Shown piece by piece: positions 12,290-23,167 of a DNA stretch of 64,000 nt; position 1 is the stretch's first letter; each line of letters begins with the position of its first letter. The stretch is from Blattamonas nauphoetae. Its lineage: Eukaryota; Preaxostyla; Oxymonadida. A program made the translations under genes and the position numbers. Location: positions 100,786-164,785 of the forward strand of contig JARBJD010000159.1 in NCBI GenBank assembly GCA_033064195.1. Direction: 5' to 3'. Below the pieces are notes generated by a model. It was given only the letters and a program-made list of their open reading frames with translations. It searched no databases and was not told where the DNA came from.

Positions 12290-13902
12290 ATGACTACGCT
12301 TCAATCTCCAGCCCCTCTGAAACCAAAGCCGGATACGATTCTCCTCTCCATTCAAACTGGACTCATGGAAAGAGAAGAAGGAGCTCTTGTACCAGAGAAA
12401 AGCCTTCGAAAAGGAACAATGGAAATTTGTACGGATGGGGTATCACTCAAACTTCTCTGGAAGGTTCGACCAAGCAACGAAATAATCAAACGTCTTGAAC
12501 TGAAACAAGAAACAACAAAAGTTCGGCCTATCTCACAAAGTGAATCAACATTCGTGTTTCAAATCAAGACTGAAGATGAAGGCATCTTTTTTTGGATCCA
12601 GGAGCCAAATACAACGAAGCATAAATTTGATTTGTTGATGAAACAGATTGAGAAAATCCTTTCTATGAACTCACACCATTTAAAACGATCTCAACGAAAA
12701 GGTGTCATTTCTTTTCTTTGAAGGTTGACTTCTTTGCTTTGATTCCTAGGATCAACACATCCTGATCATACTGTTGGGAGGAATCATTTTCGAAGTCGTT
12801 CTGACCCTCTTGTTGCATCAGACACGAATGAACTCACTGATGAAAGTTCATTCGATGACGATGATCTCAATGATCTCATAAATTCGGAGATTCCGCTCGA
12901 ATTCATTCTGGGGCAGCTTGCAGATGGCGACGAACTCGATTTTAGCGGACTTTTGTCAGATTCCTTCTCTGACAGTGAGGACACAATGGAGGATGAGTTT
13001 TTTGATTCTCCAGTTGCCATTACCCTCAAACTAATCCATGACTTACCTCTCCCGACGGGAACGATGTTCAATCGGGTGAATGAGCCGTCCTATCTCATAT
13101 CTCCCGGGGTCTTGCAAAATTTACGACAACGATCTGAGAAAAGGCTCAATCATTCGCAGAGTGCAACCGATTCAGACGCTTTTACCCTTGAATCCGCCCT
13201 CGATCTTGTTCCTCCAATTCAAGTCATTTTTCGACCGTCGAACCTATCTGTTTGTCTATTTTTCTTTTTTTAAGAATATGGCCCTTGATTCACTCTCCTC
13301 TGGCTCATCATTTCGTTCAGTCCATCCTCTCAGATCATCAGTTCGTCAACACCCTCCTTCCGTTGCTCCCCCCGTCTTATCAAAGCAGCAGTGGTCTTCT
13401 CTCAGTTCTGAATTCACAGTCTTTCCATAAGCAGGTCTGTCTTCACTTCAATCGTTCACATTCGTTTGTCCTGTTTTGGTAGCTCGAATACACAACCACT
13501 CTCACTGCCCATCTCCATCCTAACATTCTTCTTGGTCTCCTGAACATTGAGAATATTCCGTCCCAAACGGAGAATTCCGAAGATTCCGATCCAACGAACA
13601 AACACTCACTGTTTCCGAAACAAGAAGCACAACTTCTTCGAGACAGTGCACTCTATCCGACTGATTTCTTTGACAAGTTGAATGAGCTCAATCTGCACCG
13701 TGGAGCAATCGCAGAGGAAGAAGTTCATGAAATCGAGGAAAAAGTTGATGACGAATCAGATGTTTCTGACGAAGAGGTTGTGGTTGGTAAGAAGAGACGA
13801 TTGAAGGAGCCACGACGGAAGAATCGCTCGAGAAGACTTGAAACCAATGAGGAACAATTCGATGTGACAAGACCAGAAACTAGACGCAAGAAACGAAAAT
13901 AG
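12290..13902 (+). CDS. RPN13: proteasomal ubiquitin receptor RPN13/ADRM1
   Basis: Four exons (12290-12701, 12750-13236, 13275-13434, 13483-13902) joined by introns of 48, 38 and 48 nt give 492 residues. Residues about 15-130 form the Pru domain, which docks on the proteasome and binds ubiquitin: FVFQIKTEDEGIFFWIQEP matches the conserved core strand and the WMQEP loop of ADRM1. After an acidic linker, residues about 300-375 resemble the DEUBAD domain that activates the deubiquitinase UCH37/UCHL5 (HHFVQSILSDHQFVNTLLP, then HPNILLGLLN). A strongly acidic then strongly basic tail after the DEUBAD, ending in Lys/Arg-rich sequence, is not typical of ADRM1 and looks like a nuclear targeting signal. 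All joins keep frame, and the 38-nt intron is needed to enter the DEUBAD frame. Confidence 0.85.
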
Positions 13903-14086
13903 AACATTTCACAACATCTAATTGGAATCTTTTGCATGAGTGTCTTCTAAAGGGTCGGAAGAAAGAGAGCCTCTGGAGGAGCAGATCAAACTGAGATCGT
14001 CCTGAATAAAGATACATGTGAAATGGGTTTAAAACATAAGATTACCAATCACGAAAAGAGGAACGGTGTAACGAATATGGTTCGTT

Positions 14087-14533
14087 TTAGACGTCGTCTT
14101 GCCCTTTGTGAATGTACAAGCCTCGTTCTGCAAGGAGTCGATCATATTCTGCAGCTTCTTGATCATATAGCTCTCGCAACCGTTGGTGACGTTCTTGAAA
14201 GACGATGTGTTCTATTGTGGAAGTGAAAGAATTGAAAAGGGAAAGATTTGATTGTTTGAGAATGTGTGACAATACTTGCAGCTTTTGTATCGGAATTGGC
14301 CTCGCCAACAACACGTTGAGCTTCTCTGACTTTCATTTTACGATCACTTTTCGATTCCCAATCGACTTAAAGGGAAGCAAAGCTTGATGAAAAGTGGTAA
14401 AGAAGAAACCGTAGTTGGACACTTTCAGGTTCTCTTGTGCAATTCGATCATTTGCCTCAAACGCTTGTCGAGTGCGAATGAGGCTTTGAACATGGGAGGG
14501 TAAGGTTCTGTCGACAGCTGGAAGAAACGACAT
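14087..14533 (-). CDS. small ciliary protein resembling CFAP141 (C1orf189)
   Basis: Three exons (14533-14410, 14365-14276, 14211-14087), with introns of 44 and 64 nt, give 112 residues. The product is a helical, charged protein without membrane segments. Its C-terminal half, running through ERHQRLRELYDQEAAEYDRL to a terminal AERGLYIHKG, resembles the conserved end of CFAP141/C1orf189, a microtubule inner protein of axonemal doublets, in length and spacing of residues. The match is from memory of a short family, so the name is tentative. The start codon lies 22 bases from the start of the divergent neighbour, implying a shared promoter. A ciliary role would agree with SPAG17 elsewhere in the window. 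Confidence 0.55.
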
Positions 14534-14555
14534 TCTAATTTTTAAGGGAAGATCT

Positions 14556-15098
14556 ATGTCATCCCAGACAGCCTTTGTTCTCTCACCGAGTTTTCCTCGT
14601 TATGACTCCCGTTTCATCTTTGTAGGACCATTTCTTCCTGAAAAGTGACAGAGATGTCCTAAATACTATTAACGACATCTCACCGATGTCTCGAAACAAT
14701 TACCTCTTGAAGCAACCTTGACACAATCCTTACAACATTTAAAGCCGTTCTTTCTGAACCTTTGCTGGAATCGATACATAATCAAAGATTCGGTGACTGG
14801 TCCCACTTTGATGCGTACATGGATCTCTGACTACATCAAATGTCTATGGGGTATGATTCGAGAGCACTGGAAAGAACCGGACTCTTCAATGACAATAAGA
14901 CGTCAGACAGTGCTGGGAGGATTTGCAGAGGCAGGGTTTTTGGACCAACTTGACAGTTTGAGATTGCACACAGGGATCTCTGGCCATCATCCAATTATCG
15001 TGGAATACATCACTGATTTGCTTGATTTGTGTCAGACGTGAGTTGATAATCCACAAAATTGCTCAAGTGATGGACGATATCCTCGAAAGGACATTTGA
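14556..15098 (+). CDS. small unknown protein, six exons
   Basis: A consistent model joins 14556-14576, 14626-14687, 14713-14814, 14863-14909, 14935-15037 and 15068-15098 into 121 residues; introns are 49, 25, 48, 25 and 30 nt and every junction keeps frame. The product is soluble and mostly helical (for example ILTTFKAVLSEPLLESI and FLDQLDSLRL), without signal peptide or membrane segment. I do not recognise a family. A longer uninterrupted frame exists across 14718-15041 and cannot be excluded, but the spliced version reads more like a folded protein. The gene is transcribed away from the CFAP141-like gene, 22 bases between start codons. Confidence 0.45.
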
Positions 15099-15258
15099 AG
15101 CACACTTCAATGAACTTTGCCTGTTTATCTTCAACTTGTTTAAAATTAGTTTTCTTTGTTTATTTGAAGTATGAGAGAAGACAACAACTCGATACGTCAA
15201 CACATTTGGGAGATAACATTCAGAATGGGTCTTGATCTTTGTAGCTTCTAAGATACAC

Positions 15259-17876
15259 ATGACTCTCATATTTTTATTCATCTACTCAACAGGTATACAC
15301 ATATATTCATATTCTTATCTCTTCATATTCTCTGAATTTCACAAAAAAATAACTCCGAAACTTCCATCCTCAATCTTCACACCATTACAGTATTTGCGAT
15401 CTCAGAAGATCCAACAATCGCATGTATTACGACAGGTGGTACTGGAACTGACATTTGTGACGAAGACACCCCGTGCGCAACATTTGTCAATGTCATGAAA
15501 TATCTAAGTACTTCAAACACCACGGCAATTGATGGTCATATACAAATTATTGGTGATATTAACAGTCCTGGTAAATTTGAGATTGGATCTAAACAGAACG
15601 ACTCCATTTATGTGTCACATCAAACCGAAGGCTCAGAGGTAAAGATCACATATCAAACAACATCCAACTTTATCACAATTGCTGTCCCCGAGAATTCAAC
15701 AACTGATGTGACGTTCTTCAAGATTAATTTTGAGTTCACAGGAACTTCACGTGTCTCTACCGCCATATCTGTCACTGGAGGATTTGTTGTCCTCAAAGAA
15801 TGCAAATTCTCGTCGGTCACAAATCGAACATCCACCTTTATGTCAGTTACCTCATCCAGATCGACACTCGAGATCCTTGGTGGTCTTACCTATACTGGAA
15901 TGAGTGGCTTGAATAATGAAGGAAAAAGCGAAACAGTTCTCTCGATCGGGACTGGTGCCACTCTCCATCTTTACAGTAACATTATATTGGAATCTTATAA
16001 AGAAACTACCGCCGTCTCATTCACAGGTGCAACTGTCAAAGTTGGCGATACGGAAACTATTGGCGATTTCGGGATCTCTCTACTAAGTGGTGATACTCCT
16101 GTGGAAGGCGATGACGAAACGAGGGGTGCTGCCCTCTCAATTGGACTCGGAACCACAGTCATTACAGTTGCAAAGGAATGTAATTTTATCATCGCAAACT
16201 GCAACAGATCACTCTCAACTGGCGGAATCATCACCAACACTGGCACACTCACTTGGAAAGGCAGTGTTCTCCTTAAAGATTGTGCAGTTGCGTCAGACAA
16301 TGCCCTGATCACCTCAACAGGAACACTCAGAACCGACGAAGCCGATGCGAAACTCATTCTTGATGGCTGCTCAGCAGACAGGGCAATCTCTGTGCTTGCT
16401 GGCACATGCTCGATCACAACGACCTTCACTTACGAAGAGAAAACTGCTCCAAATCCCCTTCCAACATTCCTTCATATCACTGGCAGCACCCTCAATCTGC
16501 AGGGAACAATCGCCATAAACAGCCCAACAAACGACGAATGCATCAGAATGAACAGCGGAACAATTAACATTGGGCGGTCGACAATCCCCGACAAAGAAAA
16601 AGAGAAGACGGTGTTCATCAAAGGTGATGACACCCCCACAAAAACCAAAAGCTTCATGTACCTCCTCAACACTCCCTCCATCAAAGTGTACGAGCCGTTC
16701 TTCCTCGAAAACTGGGCCACGACTGGTGTCCCTATCTTCCTCCTGCGCGCCAAGACGAATTTGACCTTCTCCGGCAACCACAACTTCAGTGTCGAGTCAG
16801 ACGCATCGGGCAGTTCCGTGTTTGGTGTGGAGGCGTACGACGGATCCACCCGCGCCATGATCATTGCCGCGACGGGCAAAGCGTGCTTCCTCCACACAAA
16901 GAAAGAAGACCCAGCCAGCATGTCCAACGCTGAGCCTGTGCTCTCGTTCACCAACATCGACTTCGAAGTGAAGTCCACGTTCACAGGCACTTTCCTGTTC
17001 AACGTGACGGGGCGCGACTTGGTCTTCACCGACTGCACGTTCACCTGGGTGCAGCAGTACATCGTGGCCAACGACAAGGCAGGCGACGAGGACCCGAAAG
17101 AGGACGACGAGGACGACACCGACGAGTTCTGCGTGTGGGGCGGATCGGAGGCTCTGATTGTGGTGACGAAGGGAGCTCTCACGCTGAACGGGAAGTGCAC
17201 GTTTGTCAACCTGAATGCCGGTGCAATCTACCTCAACGACAGCTCGATGGTGATGAACTCAGACTTCTACTTCTTCAACAACACGCTTGTCGACCAGAAC
17301 GATTACTCCGAGACGACTCGCCTCATCGGCCGCAACATCCGCTGCATCAAAACAACACCAGCATCGTCCTCCAACGGTGTCGACATCGAAATCACTGGCG
17401 GGTTTGCAGACGGGTACGACGGGTTTGAGAACACGCCAGACTGGATCGACGCGCCGGACTGTGTGGTGTCGATCAACGGGAACGTGGAGACGAACCTGAA
17501 CTACCGCACGACCATCACGGCAGGGTACGCCTACCAATCCAACCCGGGCGAGAAGGACGGCGCGAAAGTGAACATCCTGGTGCGGCTGAAGGGCGAGAAC
17601 ATCTACGAGTGCTCGTACCCCGAGATCTTTGTGAAGAAGGTGGGGGCGTCGGGGGAAGGAGTCCGCTTGAAGAACGTCAAAGTCAACGCCCTCCACGACG
17701 CAGTGACCGGCACCATCCCGTACCCAGACACGCCCATGAAGGACTCGGAGTGGAGTGTGGTCCTGGTCACCACGCAGTCATCATACAATCAGACCGTGAA
17801 ACGGGCGGGAGCATCGGCAGTCACTCCCAGGATGGTTACTCTCATAACGGCATTCCTAGCTATTATCTTTCTTTAA
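15259..17876 (+). CDS. secreted right-handed beta-helix surface protein with GPI-like C-terminus
   Basis: Exons 15259-15292 and 15391-17876 (intron 98 nt) encode 839 residues. The first exon and the start of the second form a signal peptide, MTLIFLFIYSTVFA. The body is rich in Thr, Ser, Gly, Asn and Val with repeated short strand-turn units (such as ISVTGGFVVLKECKFSSV and LVFTDCTFTWV), the pattern of pectin-lyase-like right-handed beta helices. The end, a small-residue stretch followed by TLITAFLAIIFL with nothing after it, looks like a GPI-anchor signal. Such proteins are abundant surface molecules in oxymonads and related protists. Composition shifts from AT-rich in the first half to GC-rich in the second. 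The ligand or role is unknown. Confidence 0.75.
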
Positions 17877-17916
17877 GCAGTGCATAAGATTATGATTCAA
17901 CATTTTTAGGGACATT

Positions 17917-18280
17917 TCATTTTTCATTTTCATACAACCAGCTCGATAGCCACTCGAACATGACTGTGAACAGTGATTGAAAACCGACTAAAGTGTTATC
18001 TTTTTCACGAAAAACTGATTGAGAAGATGAATCAGTGAGAAAGGACAAAACGATTTTGATCACCCCATAATCTATTTGATTGTCGCTCGGACATCCAATC
18101 TTATTCAAACTGTGAAAAAAAGGAAAAATATTTGATTTTTTTAGTGTAACAATCCTATTGAGCTTGCTTTGTGACAATATGTGACGATTCTCAAAATCTC
18201 AGGCTCTTCCGAACATGATGGATCCAAGGAAACAGGGGATTTTCTCGGAAAACATCATAAATGGAGACCTTTTCCAATGA
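17917..18280 (-). CDS. possible small gene of unknown function
   Basis: The minus strand between about 18280 and 17917 carries coding-like sequence. The last exon ends with LFTVMFEWLSSWLYENEK and joins over a likely 41-nt intron (GTTACA...CACAG) to an upstream exon reading EILRIVTYCHKASS. The first exon is uncertain; one model starts MSLEKVSIYD. It overlaps the beginning of transposase-like fragments on the plus strand, so it may be a relic rather than a live gene. No family recognised. Confidence 0.25.
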
Positions 18281-19010
18281 CATACTCAGACTTTCGTTTC
18301 CTCAAAAACCGGGAGACAATATTGTGGCACGCTGCCAGTACAGAAAGTGGGTGAACGGAAGAGCTAGTCAACTCGTTCGTTCTGTCGTTTTGTTACTTGT
18401 GGTCTGTTCGCATTTTTTGGATTTTTCTTTATCATAATAGGCAATTCCGTACCTCTATTTACGGTTTGTTTTCTGACTTTTGATACCTATTGATAGAGTA
18501 CCTCGAATTTGCTTTTGTCCGTTTGGGCCACAAATCCCTGTGAATCTCGTTTCACTCAACCACTCTCACGTTTTCATCATGCATTTCTCAGATTTATCCA
18601 TTCTGGTGATGACTTTTTCATCGACTATATTCGTCTGTTTCTCTCGGAAATGTCGTCGCAAGAGGAGCCTCTATGAGGAACGAGTCACGAAAGATTACAT
18701 TTTCCTCTAAATCAGTTGATGTTGATCTGCCTATTGCTTTGGCATGATTTTGACTCATCAAAAATCAGACTTTTTACTGGTGTATCGCGAAATACAATTG
18801 GATATTGACGTAGTGACATACGCGCAACTTGAACGGAATAGTGGAACTTAAATCAGGTACCAATTGGTGGTGCTGGAGCATATTTTGTGATCATCGTTCC
18901 GAACCGATCTATTGAAACTCTATTACCCATCATCAGGCGTCAGAACTCGTATTCTGGGGTCTTTTCTTTTCACATGGGAAAAAGGAATTTGAAAATGACG
19001 TTTATCTCAA
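18278..19010 (+). pseudogene. degenerate transposase fragments, possibly IS1595/ISXO2-like (Merlin superfamily)
   Basis: Plus-strand fragments in shifting frames recall the IS1595/ISXO2-type DDE transposase order: a helix-turn-helix-like TGVSRNTIGY near 18780, then PIGGAGAYF and VIIVPNRSIETLLPIIRR near 18860-18940. In intact relatives the GG motif precedes the first catalytic Asp, and a VxNRxxxTLLPII stretch precedes the SDxW motif. Here the frame is broken by stops and shifts, the catalytic aspartates are not visible, and no terminal inverted repeats were found. I call it a decayed element with low confidence. Eukaryotic relatives of this family are the Merlin elements. Confidence 0.35.
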
Positions 19011-20279
19011 TCATCAGAGAAATGACACATACCATCGGATTTATCGTGCTGTTAGAAAAGTGCCAAAATTCATTAACCCGCCATAAATCGAGATTTTCTC
19101 GAAATCAGATAGATATGGTCCAACAAAGAAAACCATCAATTTTCGAGACAACATTCCAGGAACTCGCTGAGAAAACTGCACTTTGCGTCCATGGTGCCTT
19201 TTCAGTAAAATTCTGGGAATCTGGCAATATTCCAAAAAACTCATATTTTCTTGGTAAAATTTTTAGAGAAAATAAGTCCTTCTTTTTTGAGCACGTTTTC
19301 TCGAGATCTTTACGAATCGAATGCACTTTATTTGGTTCAAAACGGATGGCTGGTCGTGTGTATTTTACTGTATGAAGCTACTGAGCCCAATAATGTGTCT
19401 TTAGCTCCAAATTTTAGTCAACATTATTTTCACACCAAAACAGATCTTATCTCCTATCAAGTTTTCACGACTACTTTGAAATGAAACCCACTATCCAGCC
19501 ACTTTTTAATTGTATTCCCTACACAGATCTTCCCAACGGCATCCATCAATTCTCGTCGGAGTCAATTCATGTTTTTGTGATCACTTCCTGATCCTGAAGA
19601 ATGGAGTTGTCAGAATTATGCTCACAATTTTGCTGGTCCTCCCGTTTACTACCGTTGACGTCGAGCGATGATTTGGGCTGCGAGTGGGGTGAATTTTTTG
19701 AAAACAAAACTGAGAAATCAAAGAATTGATCTACACCTTCACTCGATGATGATACTTTGGGAGAAGACAGACATCCCTACTGAAGAGGAAATTAGAGTCA
19801 ACATCAGAGAAAAATGGAAATAGAAAAATCGGGTGTACAGACCAATTGCTCATCAAAGCGTGGATAACTTCATAAATGAATCTCTAACCGATGAGTCTCC
19901 TCCAAACGTCCGTTCACGATCAGCATCTGTTTTTTCATGGATCCAGAGGTCTTGTTGTGTTTGATCGGGATCACTTCACGTTTTTCGATGAGTTGTCAGC
20001 TTATTTCTCAAAAACATGGACAAATTCGGTCGGCGAAGGAAAATACTGTCAATTATGGGGAGAGACTGTAGCTGGGCAAAAGTTTGTGTGAATGTCACAA
20101 CAATTTCTTTTCTAAAAATCTCGGAGAAATTAATGGTCCATGATTTTGAGCGAGATGAAATGAAAGATTTTTGGTATCGACAAAAGTGACTTCTAGACGA
20201 CGGAGTTGGAGTGCTGACTCTGAAAAAGAGATGTTTGTGACAATCGTTGAATGTTGGCTTTTTGAACTGTATTTTCATT
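19011..20279. other. AT-rich region with no resolvable gene
   Basis: Roughly 1.3 kb between two transposase-like relics. Several open stretches exist on the plus strand (for example near 19891-20091, reading FFHGSRGLVVFDRDHF), but none could be joined into a convincing gene and no family is recognisable. Composition and the surroundings suggest further decayed mobile-element sequence. Confidence 0.35.
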
Positions 20280-22232
20280 CTCTTTTCAATTAGAGAAACC
20301 GAGTCTTTGAAGGTGATTAAATGGAAGAGGGAGATTATTGCTGAAAGAGCCTCTGATGGTGTTGAGGAATGGCGGATCTGGTCTGGATGGGACGACATTG
20401 GTTCGACTGAAAAAGGGAGACGAATGTGCATCATTCGACAGATTTTTGTTTTTGAGTGACTTTTCTCGCCGTGTTATTCGATTTGTTGATTCTGTCTTTG
20501 ATTTTGTGAGATGAATTGCAGGTTTCTCTGAATAAAATGGTAGTCGAGTATTGAAGGTTGAATGTCCAAAGGAGAAGGGAATAGTTCCATAATTTTCCGT
20601 GGTGGCATCCAAAATGTATGATGCGTGGCGCTGATCACTGACGACGTGAAAAGAAAGATAGTCTTTAAATCCAAAAATTGCGACGGAAGGAAGGGACTCT
20701 GATTCTTGGATGGTGACAATATCGAAATAATGATTTGATTGAATGTGTCCAAAGGCTCTTTCAAGTCTGAAAAAAGTGAGGAGGTCAATGATGTTGAGAA
20801 CATCTGGTTCGTGGATCCTGTCGCGGACAGATTGGATTAAGGTCCCACAAGCTCCATCGCAAAAGTTTTTTCCGTGTCCTTCATGAAAAAGGTTCTTTGC
20901 GAATTTCTAAAAATGTGAAGGAGATGGCTGACGGAAGAGGCAATGGTCAATGTTGACTTGATTTCTGAAATGAGGGCCACAATCAGACCAAAAGTGAATT
21001 GGAAGCTTTTTTTTTAGATTCGAGTCTGACGAAGGTGCAATAAACAGTATCGTGTGAAGCGTGCATCATGTGTGGTGCATTCAGAAAACGCGAGAAAATA
21101 TTGTTTGATATGGGTTCCAGTTGAGTCAACCGTGAGGAGAGTGAAACATAAATGTGAAATATGCTGTTTATAGCAAAATTGATGAGACGCCTGATCCTTT
21201 GTCATCGAAACCTTCCAGTTTTCTTTGTAGTCGTAAATCACAATTGCAGTGCCTGATTCCAACTCCGAGATTTGACTGTTGAAAGATTTTCGTTGCATGG
21301 ACGCATGGGTGACATGCATTTCGAGAGTTTTCTTTTCTGAAAGAAGGGTCGGTTGCACTGTTTCTCCTTTCTTTTTCAGGACGTTAATCTCCATATTGAC
21401 CCTCTCCAGACGAGCACAGCGATTGCAGACATCTGTCCGTCATTTAGCACGTGTCAGAGATGTACACGATTTCATGAATGTAGTCAGAGTAATTTAAGTG
21501 ATGCTTAAAATGTTTCAGAGTACCATTGTCCAGTCGTTGCTGCCAATACCATTTGTGGATGAATGCGTGACTAGATTTTGGGTATGATCAGGATCCACGT
21601 TCAATCGATCGATGAGAATCATTTCAGCAAATTCAGGTTTGATTTTATGTTTTTGGGAGTTCCATGTCTAGGTTTGGTGCCCTTTTTCTCGATGTCTTGG
21701 TCACGCATGGCTCTCACGCGATATAAGTGTCTGAATTCATTTTTTGTGAGATTGAAGCCGGCCTTGATCAGTTCAGGGAATGAAACGATCGATGCGAGAG
21801 CAGAGAGCAGAAAAATCTTTAGATGCTTTGGGAGGTTGGCGAAGATGCATCCTAGAGATTTGATTAATCTGAAGTATTTAGCTGCAAGGAAAAATGAGAA
21901 GGAAGAACTTTGAAAAACCGTTGAGCTCCAATTCAAGATTTGTACGGACGGAACTGCCAACTTTTGAGTGAAGGCACGTGTAATCGAGGAGAGCCTCAAG
22001 ATAACCACCGGAAAGTTTGTGAGCTGCATCAAACAGGCGTGCGGCCATTTTGCTCTTGTCTGATGCTGATTGTAGATAAAAGGAGGAGGCAGACATGATC
22101 AAACCAAAGTGTGACAACTCCAAATTTGTGCCCAGCTCGTGAGTCTCTGCAGTCATAGACAAAAGTTCCTGGCACCCCCAGTCCAGGAACTTTCGCCAGT
22201 CACTATCTGTTTTTGTTTTGCTATTCACTTCA
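20280..22232 (-). pseudogene. decayed DDE-type transposase gene
   Basis: On the minus strand, fragments in order from 22232 to about 20280 recall a eukaryotic transposon protein: an N-terminal helical region (DWRKFLDWGCQELLSM), a middle segment (FNLTKNEFRHLYRVRAMRDQ), a Cys pair (CNRCARLERVN) followed by helices, a strand-rich part reading AIVIYDYKENW and ending ECTTHDA, then FWSDCGPHFRN near 20970-21000 and HEGHGKNFCDG near 20850-20885. The Asp of WSDCGPH and the acidic/His residues of the second motif are plausible catalytic positions of a DDE fold. The frame is interrupted by stops and at least one shift, around 21660, 21500 and 20920, that introns do not explain. The superfamily cannot be named from here. 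The 5' end lies in the inverted repeat. Confidence 0.55.
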
Positions 22233-22473
22233 TCATCTAAAAAGAAAGTTGTTGAGAGAAAACGAAAGTGTACATACGTGTTGGGAATGAGAGAGAATAA
22301 AAAGAAGTGGTCGAAAAAAAGTGAAAAAATTAAGAACTAAACCAAAAAAACAATGAATTTGGATAAACTTAGAGATTGTGACGTGTTAAGTGTATATTCG
22401 CTGGAAAAACGAGATCCCACGACTCCTTCGAAAATAGACACAAACATTCGCAAGCGAATTTTGGGTGGCAGGA
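22149..22473 (+). repeat. left arm of a perfect 325-bp inverted repeat
   Basis: This segment is the reverse complement of 22611-22935 at every base I compared. It contains the beginning of the decayed transposase gene on the minus strand and, on the plus strand, the start of a small frame (MNLDKLRDCDVLSVY). The arm stops sharply on both sides. Confidence 0.85.
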
Positions 22474-22610
22474 TTTTGTGAAGTCGTTGCCCATTCTCTC
22501 TCAACCAACCTAACCCTCTCCTTGATTGTTGTTTGTCTCCTCTATCCCTCCCTGTGCGGTTTCTCCATCGAATCTCTTCACTATTTCCTCAATTGAGACA
22601 CCATCCACTT

Positions 22611-22935
22611 TCCTGCCACCCAAAATTCGCTTGCGAATGTTTGTGTCTATTTTCGAAGGAGTCGTGGGATCTCGTTTTTCCAGCGAATATACACTTAACA
22701 CGTCACAATCTCTAAGTTTATCCAAATTCATTGTTTTTTTGGTTTAGTTCTTAATTTTTTCACTTTTTTTCGACCACTTCTTTTTATTCTCTCTCATTCC
22801 CAACACGTATGTACACTTTCGTTTTCTCTCAACAACTTTCTTTTTAGATGATGAAGTGAATAGCAAAACAAAAACAGATAGTGACTGGCGAAAGTTCCTG
22901 GACTGGGGGTGCCAGGAACTTTTGTCTATGACTGC
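22611..22935 (-). repeat. right arm of a perfect 325-bp inverted repeat
   Basis: Reverse complement of 22149-22473, separated from it by 137 bases of unique sequence. On the plus strand it carries a copy of the transposase N-terminus (NSKTKTDSDWRKFLDWG) that runs out of homology right after the arm ends. On the minus strand a frame from 22731 to 22510 begins MNLDKLRDCDVLSVY and continues past the arm for about 33 residues. The arms are therefore internal to both frames rather than classical transposon ends. Confidence 0.85.
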
Positions 22936-23167
22936 TGCCAAGGACTCAAGAGATAAATGTATCTCAGTGCCTGACATTGGAGATTGTTCGACTTTGAATT
23001 ATTTAATTCGATTTTGGATTATTCAGACATCAAATGGCGTCAAGCATCGAATCACTAAGTTGATCGACCCGTAATTTAAATATAATTCATCAGAAAAGAA
23101 TTCTAGAAAGCATACAAACAAAGATGATAAATTCAATGAAAGAGAAATAACAAAAGATGAACCTATT

